Assembly: GCA_963971535.1 (NCBI GenBank)
Contig: OZ020585.1
Span: 155,042,083 to 155,106,082 of the forward strand
Origin: Notolepis coatsorum
Lineage: Eukaryota; Chordata; Actinopteri; Aulopiformes; Paralepididae
Direction of reading: 5' to 3'
DNA length: 64,000 nucleotides
Shown: one piece after another, positions 31,664 through 42,281 of the stretch
How positions within the stretch are numbered: the stretch's first letter is position 1
Layout of the letters: each line of letters starts with the position of its first letter
Translations under genes and position numbers: made by a program
Notes under the pieces: model-generated
The model's input: only the letters and a program-made list of their open reading frames with translations
Told to the model about the DNA's origin: nothing
The model's database searches: none

Positions 31664-33480
31664 TGTAGCAGGGTGGATTATCCCTGCTTCGTGGGAACGG
31701 TTGCTGGCAGTCACGAGGTAGCTGGACACAGTAGAACTCTGTCTGACTGCACCCTCGTCTTTGGGCCTGGGGCGTCGACTGGAGGCTGGTAGTGTGAGTG
31801 GATGGGGCCCGGGATTTACCAACCTGGTCTGGTACTCTGGTCTTCCTTCCCTGCTGCAGGGCGGTCAGCAGTACTCCCCAACACGCTCCCACTCCCCCCA
31901 GTTGCTCCTTAAACCTTCCCACACCTAGTGACTGAATTGTAATTAAATACTCTGACTTCCCCCCGCAAGCAGTACCCTCCCTCAATGACCCTAGAAACCT
32001 TACAATGAAGAGGGAAAGGTGGAATAGGAAAGGGTTAATTATATTAACGTTACCCACACCAAAAGGATTGTCAACCGGCCCATGGATAGACACACACACA
32101 AATCTCCCATCCGATTCTTTAATGTTATGTACTGGTCAGTTACAATGATCTACTACTAGTGGCCAATTGGACGGAAGTCCCACTATAGTACCGTTGGTAA
32201 CTCCATACCTCATAAACACTTATTATAAACCCACCTCTGGGTTAATATCAGGGATAATATACTTCACTGTGTTTGACTCATCACACACGTCTGGGTCTTC
32301 ACCCTGTATAATACCTCAAAAGGCTTTAATTATACGGCAAGAATAATACCTCTCTAGGCTTTATTTATAATACACCAGGTCTGTAACTTCCCCACAGGGA
32401 AAGGGTTAATTGGATGGGAAAATATTATTAAACACACATGTTATCACACTCAAAGGAAAGGAAAGAAAACAAACTTGTGGGCCCACTAATACCTTGCAAA
32501 AGCCCTATTCTAATGCCGGCATATATTGTTTGGGGTCTGTAGTTAGCAACGTTAACTTCGCCCGCAGGCCACACCACACTGTGTAACGTGCAATAGATCC
32601 TGGGCACCGAAGCCCTAATGTACTCTACCAAAATGGCGGCCGCGCCGCTCCACCACCGTCCGGGTGGCAAGATGGCGTCGAACGCTCTCGTCGCAGGTGC
32701 TAGCAAGCGGGGCTGGAGCAGGGGCAGTGGTGGGTTGAGAGCGCATGCTGTGTGCTGGCGACCTCTGCTGGATGGGACGACTCCCGTGCTGGCTGCTCCC
32801 AGCCGGTGCAGAGCTGATGCAGAACGGCGGTGAAGACAGCTGCTGACGGCCGGAGCAGACTGTTTGTAGGTCCACGCACGTATCTGGGCTCGCACTCTAT
32901 ACCGGCACAGTAACTGCTATAACCTGAATACTAAGGACTCAGATATGTTATTAGCCACACGCTACTTATACCGCACACAGTAACTACTATAACCCGATAA
33001 TGTTAGTACCTTGTTCTGTACCGTTTGCTCACACACTATCGCTGGTACTTCTAGGATGTGACGTCAACTAGCAAGTACTTCCTATCACCCGTCACTATTC
33101 CACGGGGCCCTTCGACATAACTTCTGCAACAGGGCTCTTCCGGAGCTCCCGCCTGTTGCGACTGCTCATGGTCAAGTTCACTGCCGAAGAGAACGTCTCT
33201 CTCCTTCCGCTCCCATATATCTCCTTCCATCTCTCCCCGACACTCTCTGCCTGCCACCGCCCCCTGCTGGTCGCCCACTAGCTCCACAGGGAAAAGGACT
33301 GCAGAACAGAATCCAGTAATGCCGTTTATAATCCATATTCCAGCGATAGAAGAAGGAGGCGCTTGTGTCATTGTTCGTACGAGTATCAATGAAACTAATT
33401 AGAATGTCTTGGTGCAGAAAGAGGAGATAAAAGGCAAGTCAGCAGTTCTGAATAATAAACAATATTTTCAGGCTGCTACA
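31664..33480. mobile_element. Solo LTR-like element in LINE B 3'UTR
   Basis: Termini TGTAGCAGGG...GGCTGCTACA, i.e. TG..CA with a short inverted repeat. The flanking 4-bp duplication is CATA (31660-31663 and 33481-33484). Near the right end are a GATAAAAGG TATA-like box and AATAATAAAC, a poly-A-like signal. 1,817 bp, no coding motif. LTR class not assigned; a TIR-type DNA element is the alternative. Confidence 0.55.
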
Positions 33481-34270
33481 CATAGTATATTGTATATTGT
33501 ATGGTAACTCAGTTACTTCTATTCTGCATCGAACATTGTACATATGTCTATACTGAACACTGTGACTTCTATTTTTACTTCTATTTTACATGCTATACTA
33601 TTTTATTTCATACTTATCTTGTCTAGCACAGTCTCTGGAGCGTAACAGTAAGAAGCATTTTGTATAAAAGTATTCTGTACTTAATAGTATGACAACTATT
33701 AAAGAAACTTGAAACTTGATGAACGTAATTGTGAACGAGTTCATTCTCTGCGCTCTATCACAGTATAACTTTGGTCAAAAGTGTGCCAGATTTGGGACGG
33801 GCGCACACACACACACATGAAAGGTTTCGGTGTGTGCGTGTTGCGCGCGGAGAGAGAGACTTGTTACACGCAATGCGGGCCGCCTCTTCAAGGCAATGGT
33901 AGGGGAAACACTGAAAATAATCACAGTGTGATGGAATTGCCAGTATTCTGATTGCTGTCTGTGGTTCTATATGGGTTGTGGCAATAATTTTGACAAATAA
34001 TAGCTCGCAGCAACGTATTGAAAAAATAACTATAAACTAGTTATTTTTTTAAACCGTGAACTTTAGTTAAAAATGTTGAATTTGTGAACTGTGAACTGAA
34101 CTAGTTCATGTAGAAAGTGAACTTCCCCAACACTGGCTATATACCGTTGCGAAAAAACACAGTCATCAAAACCTACTGGACATTGGTTTCCAACACAGGA
34201 TAGCTGTCTCAAGCTATTTCCACCGCTTGCACAATATACCAGACGAAATAGTGAGACCTCCGGAATCTCC

Positions 34271-35075
34271 GTGGATTGTTATCGGTTCCGGCAGGCGATG
34301 CATGTGGAGAGGAAACAAAAGCGTGGCTGCCGGTCTGGTCTCCTGGCGAGAATCAAGAAACGGCCCCACAAGCCTCCCTTGCCGAGCATATACCTCACCA
34401 ACGCCAGATCCATGGTCCAAAAAATGGACGAACTAAAACTAGAGCTGGCTGGAAATCGCTACATCCAGGACTGTTGTTTTCTGGTAATTTCTGAGACCTG
34501 GCTTCACCCCCTAATCCCTGACGCTGCTAACAGGCCGCACGCTGCTACAGTACGTTGGGACAGAAACAAAGACTCTGGTAAGAGCTGGGGAGGTGGTCTC
34601 TGTGTTTATGTACATAACGCCTGGTCTAACAACAGCACTATTACAGACTGTCACTGTTCCCCCGACCTAGAGTTCATGTCAGTGAAATGTCAACCTTTTT
34701 TTCTGCCGAGAGAGCTAACAGTAGTAATTATCACGGCTGTTTACATACCACCAGATGCTAATGTTAGCACAGCTCTCTCCCTACTGGTAAACACAATAAA
34801 CAAAACAAACAACAGTGTGCCCATCCCAATGGCGCCCACATTATTGCTGGAGATTTTAATAAAGCCAATCTGAAAACTGTACTGCCGAAATTTGACCAAT
34901 ATGTAAAATGTTCAACTAGAGGGAGAAACACTCTTGACCATGTATACTCCAACATCAAACAGGCATACAGAGCCATCCCCCTCCCCCGCCTAGGCCAGTC
35001 AGACCACCTATCCTTGCTGCTCACCCCTGCTTACACCCCCCTCAGAGCAAGAACAGAAGCAGACTGTTATAACCT
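34271..35075 (+). pseudogene. LINE A endonuclease region
   Basis: APE-type endonuclease of a CR1/Rex1-like LINE. The frame from 34271 shows YLTNARSMVQKMDEL, LVISETWLHP, GGGLCVYVHN and VVIITAVYIPPDA. After a frameshift near 34840 it continues with AGDFNKANL, LDHVYSNIK and the catalytic SDHLSLL (about 35000). It would nick target DNA to prime reverse transcription. Frameshifts make it inactive. Confidence 0.8.
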
Positions 35076-35220
35076 GGCCTGAGGACGCACTCCCCCAGCT
35101 ACAGGACTGTTTTGCACACACTGCCTGGGATGTTTTTGAAGACCAGGACCTGTCCACACACAGAGTCGGTACTATCCTACATAATAGTATTGTATCGGCA
35201 ATGTCACTCTGGAAAAAAGC

Positions 35221-36593
35221 ATCCGGGTCTTCCCAAACCAGAAACCCTGGATGACAAGGTCCACGACTCCGCCTTCAGGTCAGGTGACGCAGACAGAGTA
35301 CCTGGGAAGGTGCTCAAAGCATGCGCTGACCAGCTCTCCTACATCGTCACTGTCATCTTCAACCTCTCCCTGGCACAAGCACTCATCCCACCCTGCCACA
35401 ATTATCCCGGTACCCAAGAAAGCTGCCACAGATAGCCTCAACGACTACCGCCCAGTATCACTCACACCTGTCATCATGAAGTGCTTCGAGGCTGGTCCTA
35501 CACCACATCAAGGCCTGCCTCCCCCCACCTTAGACCCACACCAGTTTGCCTACCGGGCAAACCGATCCACAGATGATGCCATAACTATAGCCCTCCACTC
35601 TGCGCTGAGCCACCTGGAACACCGGGGGAGCTATGTCAGAATGCTTTTCATTGACTATAGCTCAGCCTTTAATACAATCATCCCAGACATCCTGGTCACC
35701 AAACTGCTGGATGTAGGCCTCCCCACACCCACCTGCTCCTGGATTAAGGACTTTCTGACCAACCGACCCCAGACGGTGAAACTCAGCCCCCACCTCTCCT
35801 CCTCGCGCACACTCAGCACCGGCTCTACCCAGGGCTGTGTGCTGAGCCCCTTGCTGTACTCCCTCTACACCCATGACTGTAGTCCAGCCCACCCGGAGAA
35901 CATCATCGTCAAATTCGCTGACGGTGGTTGGACTTATTGCAGGGGGGATGAGTCTGCATACAGAGATGAGGTCCTGAAACTAACAGCGTGGTGTTCGGTG
36001 AATAACCTAGTACTGAACACCACAAAAACCACAGAACTCATCTTTGACTTCAGGAAGAACAGTGCAGACCCCACCCCCCTCTGCATCAACGGTGAGGATG
36101 TGGAGAGAGTCAGCTCCTTCAAGTTCCTCGGAACCCTCATATCTGCTGACCTCTCCTGGACCACAAATACAACCGCGGTCATCTAGAAGGCCCAGCAGAG
36201 ACTTCACTTCCTGAGGGTGCTGAGGAAGAACAGTCTGGAGGAGCAGCTGATGGTGACCTTCTATCGACTCTGCCGTTGAGAGCCTGCTAACGTACTGCAT
36301 AACAGTGTGGTACGCCAGCTGCACTGAAGTGGACAGAAAGGCAATTCAGAGGGTCATAAATCCGGCACAAAGAATCATCGGCCTCCCCCTCCCCTCCCTG
36401 AAGGACTTACACAACTCCCGCTGCCTCAATAGTGCAAAAAACATTACCAAGGACAGCTCACACCCTGGCTTCCTCCTGTTCGACCTGTTGCCATCGGGCA
36501 GGCGTTACAGGTGCATCAGAGCCAGAACAAACCGGCTCAGAGACGGTTTCTTCCCTAGAGCCATCACCACCTTGAACTCTAATATGCACCAAT
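35221..36593 (+). pseudogene. LINE A reverse transcriptase with catalytic-site deletion
   Basis: Contains [55 protein letters not shown]. Where LINE B has FADDT, this copy reads KFADGGW (about 35909), so the second catalytic Asp is lost through a short deletion. Stops interrupt at 36184 and near 36280. The C-terminal RSGRRY/LPSGRRYRC-type region ends at 36593. Upstream, a large part between the endonuclease and RT is deleted (FPNQKPWM joins directly to TPPSG). Confidence 0.8.
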
Positions 36594-36770
36594 AACTCAC
36601 CCCTCCCCCCTCCTCCCACACTGTGCAACATCCTACCCCTCAAGTGCAATATCCACAGTGCAATACCCACCCACTACCGTCTGACACTGTGATTGTTATT
36701 TTGTATATTGTTATTTAGTATATTGTACAGTATTGTAACATTGTTTTATTGTATAGTATTTTATGTTTCT

Positions 36771-38143
36771 TGTATTTCTTTTTTTTTTATTATTTTTTTT
36801 TAAACAAACATATAAACAAACATGACAACACACGATAAGATATACAAGCATTAATTGTCAGGGCACATCCAATGAGATCACCTTTTAGTTAGTTGTTTTA
36901 TATAAGATATACCCATAATACCTGTTATCTAAAAAAAAAACCTACACACATATGCTCAGCTCGAACCCCCCCCTCCCGGACCCCACCTTGAGAAGTACCT
37001 CCACTATCCCTCGCACCTAACCAGACACTACCATTATAAGCTAGCTTTTATTCTCTCCACCACTTCTAACCACATTGACATTTTGGATTCATTGAGACCC
37101 AGAATTCTTGCTGTAGATATTTCATGGTAAATTACATCGAGATATGTAAGAAACCAAACTTTACGGCAAATTTTTTCCGGTTGAAACCAGCGTGATGCGA
37201 TCAGCTTTTTGGCTACTGTGATACCCGATAAAACCAATCTCTTTAGCTGTGGATTCACTGCAAACTCAAAAACATCATTCAACAGCAATACCGAGGGGTG
37301 TACAGGTATATTCCAAGATACGAGTTTTGATATTTGTTGGGTCACATCTTTCCAGAATGCCTTAACTGGTGAGCAGTCCCAATACATGTGCATAAATGTC
37401 CCTTCGTCCCCATTTGTACATTGGGTGCATTTGGAATCTTGTTTGAGCCCCATTCGGCACAGTCTTATAGGAGTCAAGTATGTCCTGTGAATATAGTTAA
37501 GATTGATTTGTTGATGATCCGGGTTCCTTGATGTAAGTCGGACATTTGCCCAGGCTCCTTGCCAATCAAAGTCATTTTCCAGGTCTGGTATATCCCTCCT
37601 CCAGACAGAGTCAAGTTGGAGGGTTTCATACGAGGACGTTAGTAATTGATGATAAAATTCTGAAACAAAACCTCTCGATGTCTCTCTTGAGTAGAAGAAT
37701 TTGTGGTATCTGTGGTGTTCAATTGGTCTGTCTAATGGAACACCGTGAGACTTCAAACATAGCTCTAACTGTTTGTGAAAAAGCCATGTGGACTTGGTGA
37801 GATTAAATTTTTTGCGTATTTCTTTATCACTACAAAAACCCTGTTTGTTAAAAACATCCCCTAATGAGTGTATGCCTTGCTCTTCCCATATAGGGAATCT
37901 TATAGGTCGTTTTCCAATTAAGAGAGCATTGTTATTGAATAAGGGAGTATGATTGTGCCATTCTTGTGGGTTAGGATTTTTTTTTTGTGATTCACGCCAT
38001 ATCCGGATCGCATGAGTAATTATGGGGCCAAATTTTCGTTCACAGTGCTTGATTGGTAGTTTAGTGTATGCTATGTCCTTCAGTCTATGTGGGGCTACTA
38101 TGTTTTCTTCTATTTTTCTCCAAGATGCTAATGCTTGGGAGTC
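36771..38143 (-). mobile_element. L1-like LINE 3' fragment in LINE A 3'UTR
   Basis: Flanked by 16-bp duplicates AGTATTTTATGTTTCT (36755-36770 and 38144-38159). On the minus strand it starts inside ORF2 (SWRKIEENIVAPHRLKD) and runs to a stop at 37034. It shows the L1 C-terminal zinc-knuckle-like pattern CTQCTNGDEGTFMHMYWDC. A poly-A tail (T-run at 36778-36800) closes it. 5'-truncated, with about 370 nearly uninterrupted codons of ORF2, which suggests a recent insertion. Confidence 0.85.
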
Positions 38144-38161
38144 AGTATTTTATGTTTCTCT

Positions 38162-38647
38162 CTTTTTTTTTTTTTTTTTTTTATCTTTTTGACCTCCTTT
38201 TTCCTCCGATTTTCTCCCATCCCAATGTTAGTCGTTATGCCAATTCCCAATCCCCTTCCTGGTCGCTGCGCACTTACCCCCCACAGTCGGTCTGGAAGAG
38301 TGGAGGCTATCACGTGCTTCCTCCGACACACGTCTAGCCAATCAACCGCTTCTTTTCACCTGGCAGCGCGGACTCTCACTGAGAGGGTGTAACGTGTGGA
38401 AGGATCACACTACTATCCTATCCGCGCTGAGCAGGCGCCCCGACCGAACTGTAGGAGTCGCTGTTTACAACGACCCGGACCCACCCCGCCAGCTTTCCCA
38501 CCCTCTAATACTGCCAATTGTATTAGCGTGAACGGCCAGCCAAGCTGGTGACAACGCCAGAGCTGTGAGCTGGATTCGAACAGGCGAATCCAGCGTCTCC
38601 GGCGTTTGGTGACGAACGCAATCTCCGCTACGCCACCTGACCGCCCG
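38162..38647 (-). mobile_element. tRNA-derived SINE (copy 2)
   Basis: Homologous to 6310-6789. On the minus strand: GGCGGTCAGGTGGCGTAGCG head, GTTCGAATCC B box, and a long poly-A (T-run 38163-38182). Duplicates TTTTATGTTTCTCT at 38148-38161 and 38648-38661 overlap the right target copy of the L1-like element, so it inserted later at the same spot. Confidence 0.9.
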
Positions 38648-38769
38648 TTTTATGTTTCTCTTTTATTACTTTTTATATTTTATATTTGCTTCCACTACTG
38701 CACCTTATGTTTGAGTCCCAAATCTCGTTGTATGCAAATATGATGACAATAAAGTACAATCTAATCTAG

Positions 38770-39105
38770 TGCTGACCATACGTCATACTGCTGAAGTGCC
38801 CAAGAGCAAGGGCAACAAACCTAACATTATTTTGCACATGACATAACAAGCAATTTGCCTGTTGGTTTCAATTATGCCCACTAATCATTATGATTATGAT
38901 TAATAGTGGTTGCGTTCTTTGTTTGTAAAAAAGAAACCATGCATATAATTAATCCATTCGTATATGTTAATGCAGAGATAGAGGACTCTGTATTTTCATA
39001 GCATGACCTATACAGAATCATATTCTATAACTAAAAGTTTAATCAAATCAACCTCTCCCTAGCTGGCATTATCTTCTTCAATCAGCTGTAACTAAGAGCT
39101 CTCAA
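38770..39105. other. No feature recognised
   Basis: AT-rich DNA after the end of LINE A. Nothing supportable seen. Confidence 0.4.
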
Positions 39106-39975
39106 CAGGGCCCCGTTCCCCGTACCTGGATAACTGAGTTAGCCGGATAACTTTCGGGTAATTCTGACTTAAGCCGGACCTTCCGATTCCCCGTACCTGG
39201 ATTTTCCAAATCACCATGACAACAGATCCAAAAGTTTGAGCCTGGTCGAAAGCAGAGTTTAAGTTCAAGTTAGCCTGAACCATCGCCACGCCCCCGCAAA
39301 AAAGTGACAGCCCGTTTCCTGAAATTATTCCCACAGTCTACGATCTGCATTATACCATTCTGAATTACGTTTTTGTGCTCCATTCTTCCAGAGGGGGCTT
39401 TTGAAATGTAAAATAGACCCAAAATGCTGATACTAAATTCACTTTGTCCTAAATAATGCACGTTATATATACCGTGGCGCTCGCTCGGTGCGATGTACAC
39501 ATTATGACGTGGTTATTTTAATTGTAACTGGGATTAAGATGTCTGATGAGATGCGCTGTTTGACGGATTTGAGAAATTGAATGAGCCGTTGACGTCACAT
39601 TAATGAATGAGGATAAAGAAATAAAACTTAATTCAAAATAAAGAATATTCTAAACACGGGTCTCTCGTTCATTAATGTATAAACAATGAATTTATCCCAT
39701 CTGGCACAGTGGCACAGCGGTAGTGCTCAAGTTTTAAATCAATTAATCAATCAATGCCGTTAGAGAATCAGGATCTCTGCCATCGATACGTGCTGGCTTT
39801 TCACCTGAAGCGGCCGCGCGCACTTAGCCTGGGTCTCAAGTCTGAATCGAGTTAACGAGACTGAATCCACCTTCGAGGAACAGGAAAATCCCGGCTTCAA
39901 ACATCGGGTTAACTGAATCTGGATAATGACATCTTGATCGACTTAGTTGAACCAGGTACGAGAAACAGGGCCCTG
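39106..39975. mobile_element. MITE with CAGGGCCCCGTTCCCCGTAC termini
   Basis: The left end CAGGGCCCCGTTCCCCGTAC pairs with the right end, which read inverted is CAGGGCCCTGTTTCTCGTAC. This 24-bp imperfect inverted repeat includes CCTGG beyond the quoted bases. The CGTACCTGGAT motif recurs inside at 39194. About 870 bp, no transposase. I found no convincing target duplication, so the superfamily is left open. Confidence 0.65.
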
Positions 39976-40491
39976 GTCTAGTCAAACTAAGCACTTGAGA
40001 AAGTTCAGTAATGTCTTCTAATGCAGTATAAGTGTGATTGATAGCTCATAATGATCTACATCAATACCCAGATAACGTTACAACCAAGGTGAGGCCATTT
40101 CTAATTTGTTTCATGAAGAGACAAATGACATGTTGCAAACCTATAGAAAATATATTTGGCCGCGGTTCACCGGTCCATATCCCTGAGGGATTGCATAATT
40201 AAGGATGATTACCCAAAATACATTACACCCGTAACCCAGACCTTTTGACACACTCGTATGTATGCAGTCCAATCCTATTGGCCCGGCAGATGCCACAGTA
40301 CACCCCCCCCCTACCCCACACCACGACTAACCTAACCATACACCCACCCACCCATACCCACAAGCTTCAGAGTGTGAGCTGTGGGAACCTCTAGCACACG
40401 CTTCCCAGGTGGCCAAAAAGTTCCGGCCCATTAATGGCCTGTATCCGGCAGGCCGGAAGAAATTAGTCGGCCCAAGTCCGGCTGCCAGAGT
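39976..40491. other. No gene recognised; C-rich patch
   Basis: Contains a C-run near 40303 and CCCACC-type simple sequence to 40365. The GGCCGG-rich prelude of the next tandem repeat starts near 40410. Confidence 0.4.
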
Positions 40492-40735
40492 CGGCCAAGT
40501 AGGCGGCAATGACTGACTGGCCGATTCCGGCCCGAGTACACTGGGCCAGGTCCGGGGTTGCCGGAAGCGGTGAATGTCCGGATCGGCCGAGTAGGCGGCA
40601 ATGACTGACTGGCCGATTCCGGCCCGAGTACACTGGGCCATGTCCGGGGTTGCCGGAAGCGGTGAACGTCGGGTTGCCTAAAGCAGCCCAGATGCGACCC
40701 ACACACACTGGGCCAGGTTTGGTTGCCCGAAGCCT
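40492..40735. repeat. GGCCGG-rich tandem repeat, 92-bp unit
   Basis: AGGCGGCAATGACTGACTGG starts at 40501 and again at 40593, with two nearly identical units and a third partial one. It shares TGGCC/CCGGAA/CCGAGTA words with the 60-bp array at 52781-53260, so the two may be internal arrays of related elements. Confidence 0.75.
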
Positions 40736-40763
40736 AGCCGACACTGCCAATGCAATGGTACTA

Positions 40764-40894
40764 CACAGTAAATTCCGCAGAGTACATTTGACTCAAACTG
40801 AGTACATTTGATTCAAACTGAGTAAAGAAATTTTACTCAGTTTGAGTGAAATGTACTCAGTTTGAGTCAAATTTACTTTCCGGAATTTACTGTG
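40764..40894. mobile_element. Palindromic Tc1/mariner-type MITE
   Basis: CACAGTAAATTCCG at the left is the exact reverse complement of CGGAATTTACTGTG at the right, with TA on both sides (40762-40763, 40895-40896). The interior is almost fully palindromic, with repeated ACTCAAACTGAGTA. 131 bp. Confidence 0.8.
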
Positions 40895-40896
40895 TA

Positions 40897-41579
40897 CCCA
40901 GTATTCTGCCAGAGCTACTCCACTATCTGCCTATGACCATACATTACCGGAAATACAGTAGGAAATGGTTGATTAGTAATACAATGCCACATATTTAAGG
41001 ACCCTTCCCTTTACCAATGGAGTATTGGCATGTCCCGCATTGAACAATTCAGAAGTTTACATGCTGTCTCCTACCTCACTGAAATATATTCTCAGTGTAT
41101 GTGCACATTGTACACAATATACACCATTCTGCAGTGAAGCTCAAATATCAAGTAAAGTAACAATTACCCCCATACATGCTACTTTTTCCAGTTAAAAATG
41201 ACAACTTGAATAGATATTTAAACATTTATTAACAAAAAAATATCACATCCTCCTCTCTGAACCCAACGACAAAGCCTCCAATGAAATTAACCCATTGTTC
41301 CCCTGCAACAGCTTCTCCCACAGGGGATCTTTGATTAAACACCTGCTATCAGAAGAATATAGACAGTCAGAAAAAAAGTTCAATTTACTACTTAAGTACA
41401 TTTAAAAGTAGAAACTTTGACTTTTACTCAAGTGTGTACTTTCACTTAAACTTTCATGTTAGTCTAGCTTAGCAACATTTTTTAGGAGAATTAATACAAA
41501 AACGAGTGATATGGCCGTTCAGTTGTAAATGAAAGCCTGCATTTAGTAAGACGTTGTTTATAAATGTCTTTTGGTTTAG
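40897..41579. other. No gene recognised; short hAT-like remnant
   Basis: AT-rich. ACTTAAGTACATTTAAAAGT and TTTTACTCAAGTG at 41390-41430 resemble the inner part of fish hAT MITEs. Nothing else is supportable. Confidence 0.35.
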
Positions 41580-41750
41580 TTATGAATGAATGACAGCATC
41601 TCTATAGCACAGCTCTATTACTAGGACATAAAGTGCTTTGGAATGACTGTATACATCATTCACAACGGGTGGCCCCAGCAGGAATCAAACTCCTAACCGT
41701 GACAGTGTTAGTGCCATGCTCGGAGTGCCAAGCACAAGACCCCAATGTTA
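41580..41750 (-). repeat. tRNA-like SINE remnant next to the cacna1a-like exon
   Basis: On the minus strand: CTTGGCACTCCGAGCATGGC..GGTTAGGAGTTTGATTCCTG..GGGGCCACCCG..GAATGATGTATACAGTCATT..AAAGCACTTTATG. This matches the usual layout of a fish tRNA-derived SINE with a decayed B box. It begins right where the exon frame ends. Confidence 0.5.
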
Positions 41751-41755
41751 TGCGG

Positions 41756-42119
41756 GGCTCTGCTCATAGGCGGGCGGCTCGTGGCGTGGCTCGTAGTCCT
41801 GGTTGTAGAAGCAACCGTCGCCCTCCATGGAGACCCCCCTCCTCCCGCGTCACCCCAGCCATGACGAGGTGAGCCATGGTGGGGTGGCGGGGGGCCGGCA
41901 GGGGGAGGCCCCTGGGGGGGGCTCCGGAGAAAAGCGCCAGGGGGCCGGGCCGGGAGGCGCCCCTGGGGCACCCCGGGAGGCGTGGGCATAGCCTTACGGA
42001 CCACGGGGGAATAGGTGACGTGGGGGTGTAGCGTGGCGGGGGTCTGGGGGAGCTGTCGCCGGCCCCGGCGAGGCGTGCTGGTCCCCGACGTGGAGGGGAT
42101 GGGACTTCCACTCACTGCC
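41756..42119 (-). CDS. cacna1a: Exon resembling the C-terminus of the P/Q calcium channel alpha1A
   Basis: The minus-strand frame reads [14 protein letters not shown], then [20 protein letters not shown] and SPVVRKA. This closely resembles the [20 protein letters not shown] block of Cav2.1 just before its proline/glutamine-rich tail. A Pro/Gly/His-rich tail follows ([19 protein letters not shown]). The exon begins at a splice acceptor (GTGTAG|GGCAG). Near 41850, in a G-run, the plausible sequence moves to another frame ([20 protein letters not shown]), so there is a frameshift, a sequence error or an unseen splice. Other exons of the gene are not in the window. This is the only host-gene exon I recognise; paralogue cacna1b is less likely. 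Confidence 0.6.
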
Positions 42120-42281
42120 CTACACGAAAAGTGAAAAAGGCAAATAAAAAGAACGAACCACAAATTCAACGACAGAAGAGAAGAGGATGAGATAGAGAGA
42201 GAGAAGAGAGAGAGAGAAGAGAGAGAAGGAAAGCAAGATAACAAAATACAACAAGAGCCAGTATGGAAGCAAATGAGTGAC

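Larger units (their letters stand above)
28120..33719 (+). mobile_element. LINE B, CR1/Rex1-like, 5'-truncated, with inner insertions
   Basis: Flanked by 8-bp duplicates TGAACGTA (28112-28119 and 33720-33727). It begins inside the pre-RT region (NDLNTFYARFEAGNNN) and ends with GAAACTTGAAACTTGA. A retroposon tail (about 28201-28799) interrupts the ORF, the RT region is duplicated in tandem, and an LTR-like element (31664-33480) interrupts the 3'UTR. Clade assignment is from RT motifs. Confidence 0.75.
28053..34138. mobile_element. hAT-type repeat split by LINE B
   Basis: Left part 28053-28119 (GAACGCGTTCAATGAACGAT..) and right part 33728-34138 share GAAC-rich sequence. The right end, read inverted, is CAGTGTTGGGGAAGTTCACT, a classic fish hAT terminus. 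The left terminus is decayed. LINE B lies between, flanked by TGAACGTA duplicates. Confidence 0.6.
27945..38769 (+). mobile_element. LINE A, CR1/Rex1-like, broken by later insertions
   Basis: The 5' end is probably the GCGCAAGATGGTGGCGCGCA segment at 27945-28052. The body resumes at 34139 with an untranslated leader, an endonuclease ORF and a reverse transcriptase. The 3'UTR runs to 36770 and then 38662-38769, ending ATGACAATAAAGTACAATC plus TAATCTAG. A hAT-type repeat (28053-34138) splits the 5' part; an L1-like LINE and a SINE split the 3'UTR. The joining of 27945-28052 to 34139 is an inference from layout. Confidence 0.6.

Noticed and set aside
32428..33389. Minus-strand open frames in the LTR-like element
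   Set aside because: No domain, composition typical of GC-rich LTR DNA, and no consistent family match.
39092..39500. Minus-strand open frames of 76-80 codons
   Set aside because: They lie inside the MITE at 39106-39975 and have no recognisable domain.
42181..42240. GA-rich tract as a splice or regulatory element of the cacna1a-like gene
   Set aside because: It could be the polypyrimidine side on the minus strand, but it lies too far from the acceptor to support a specific claim.
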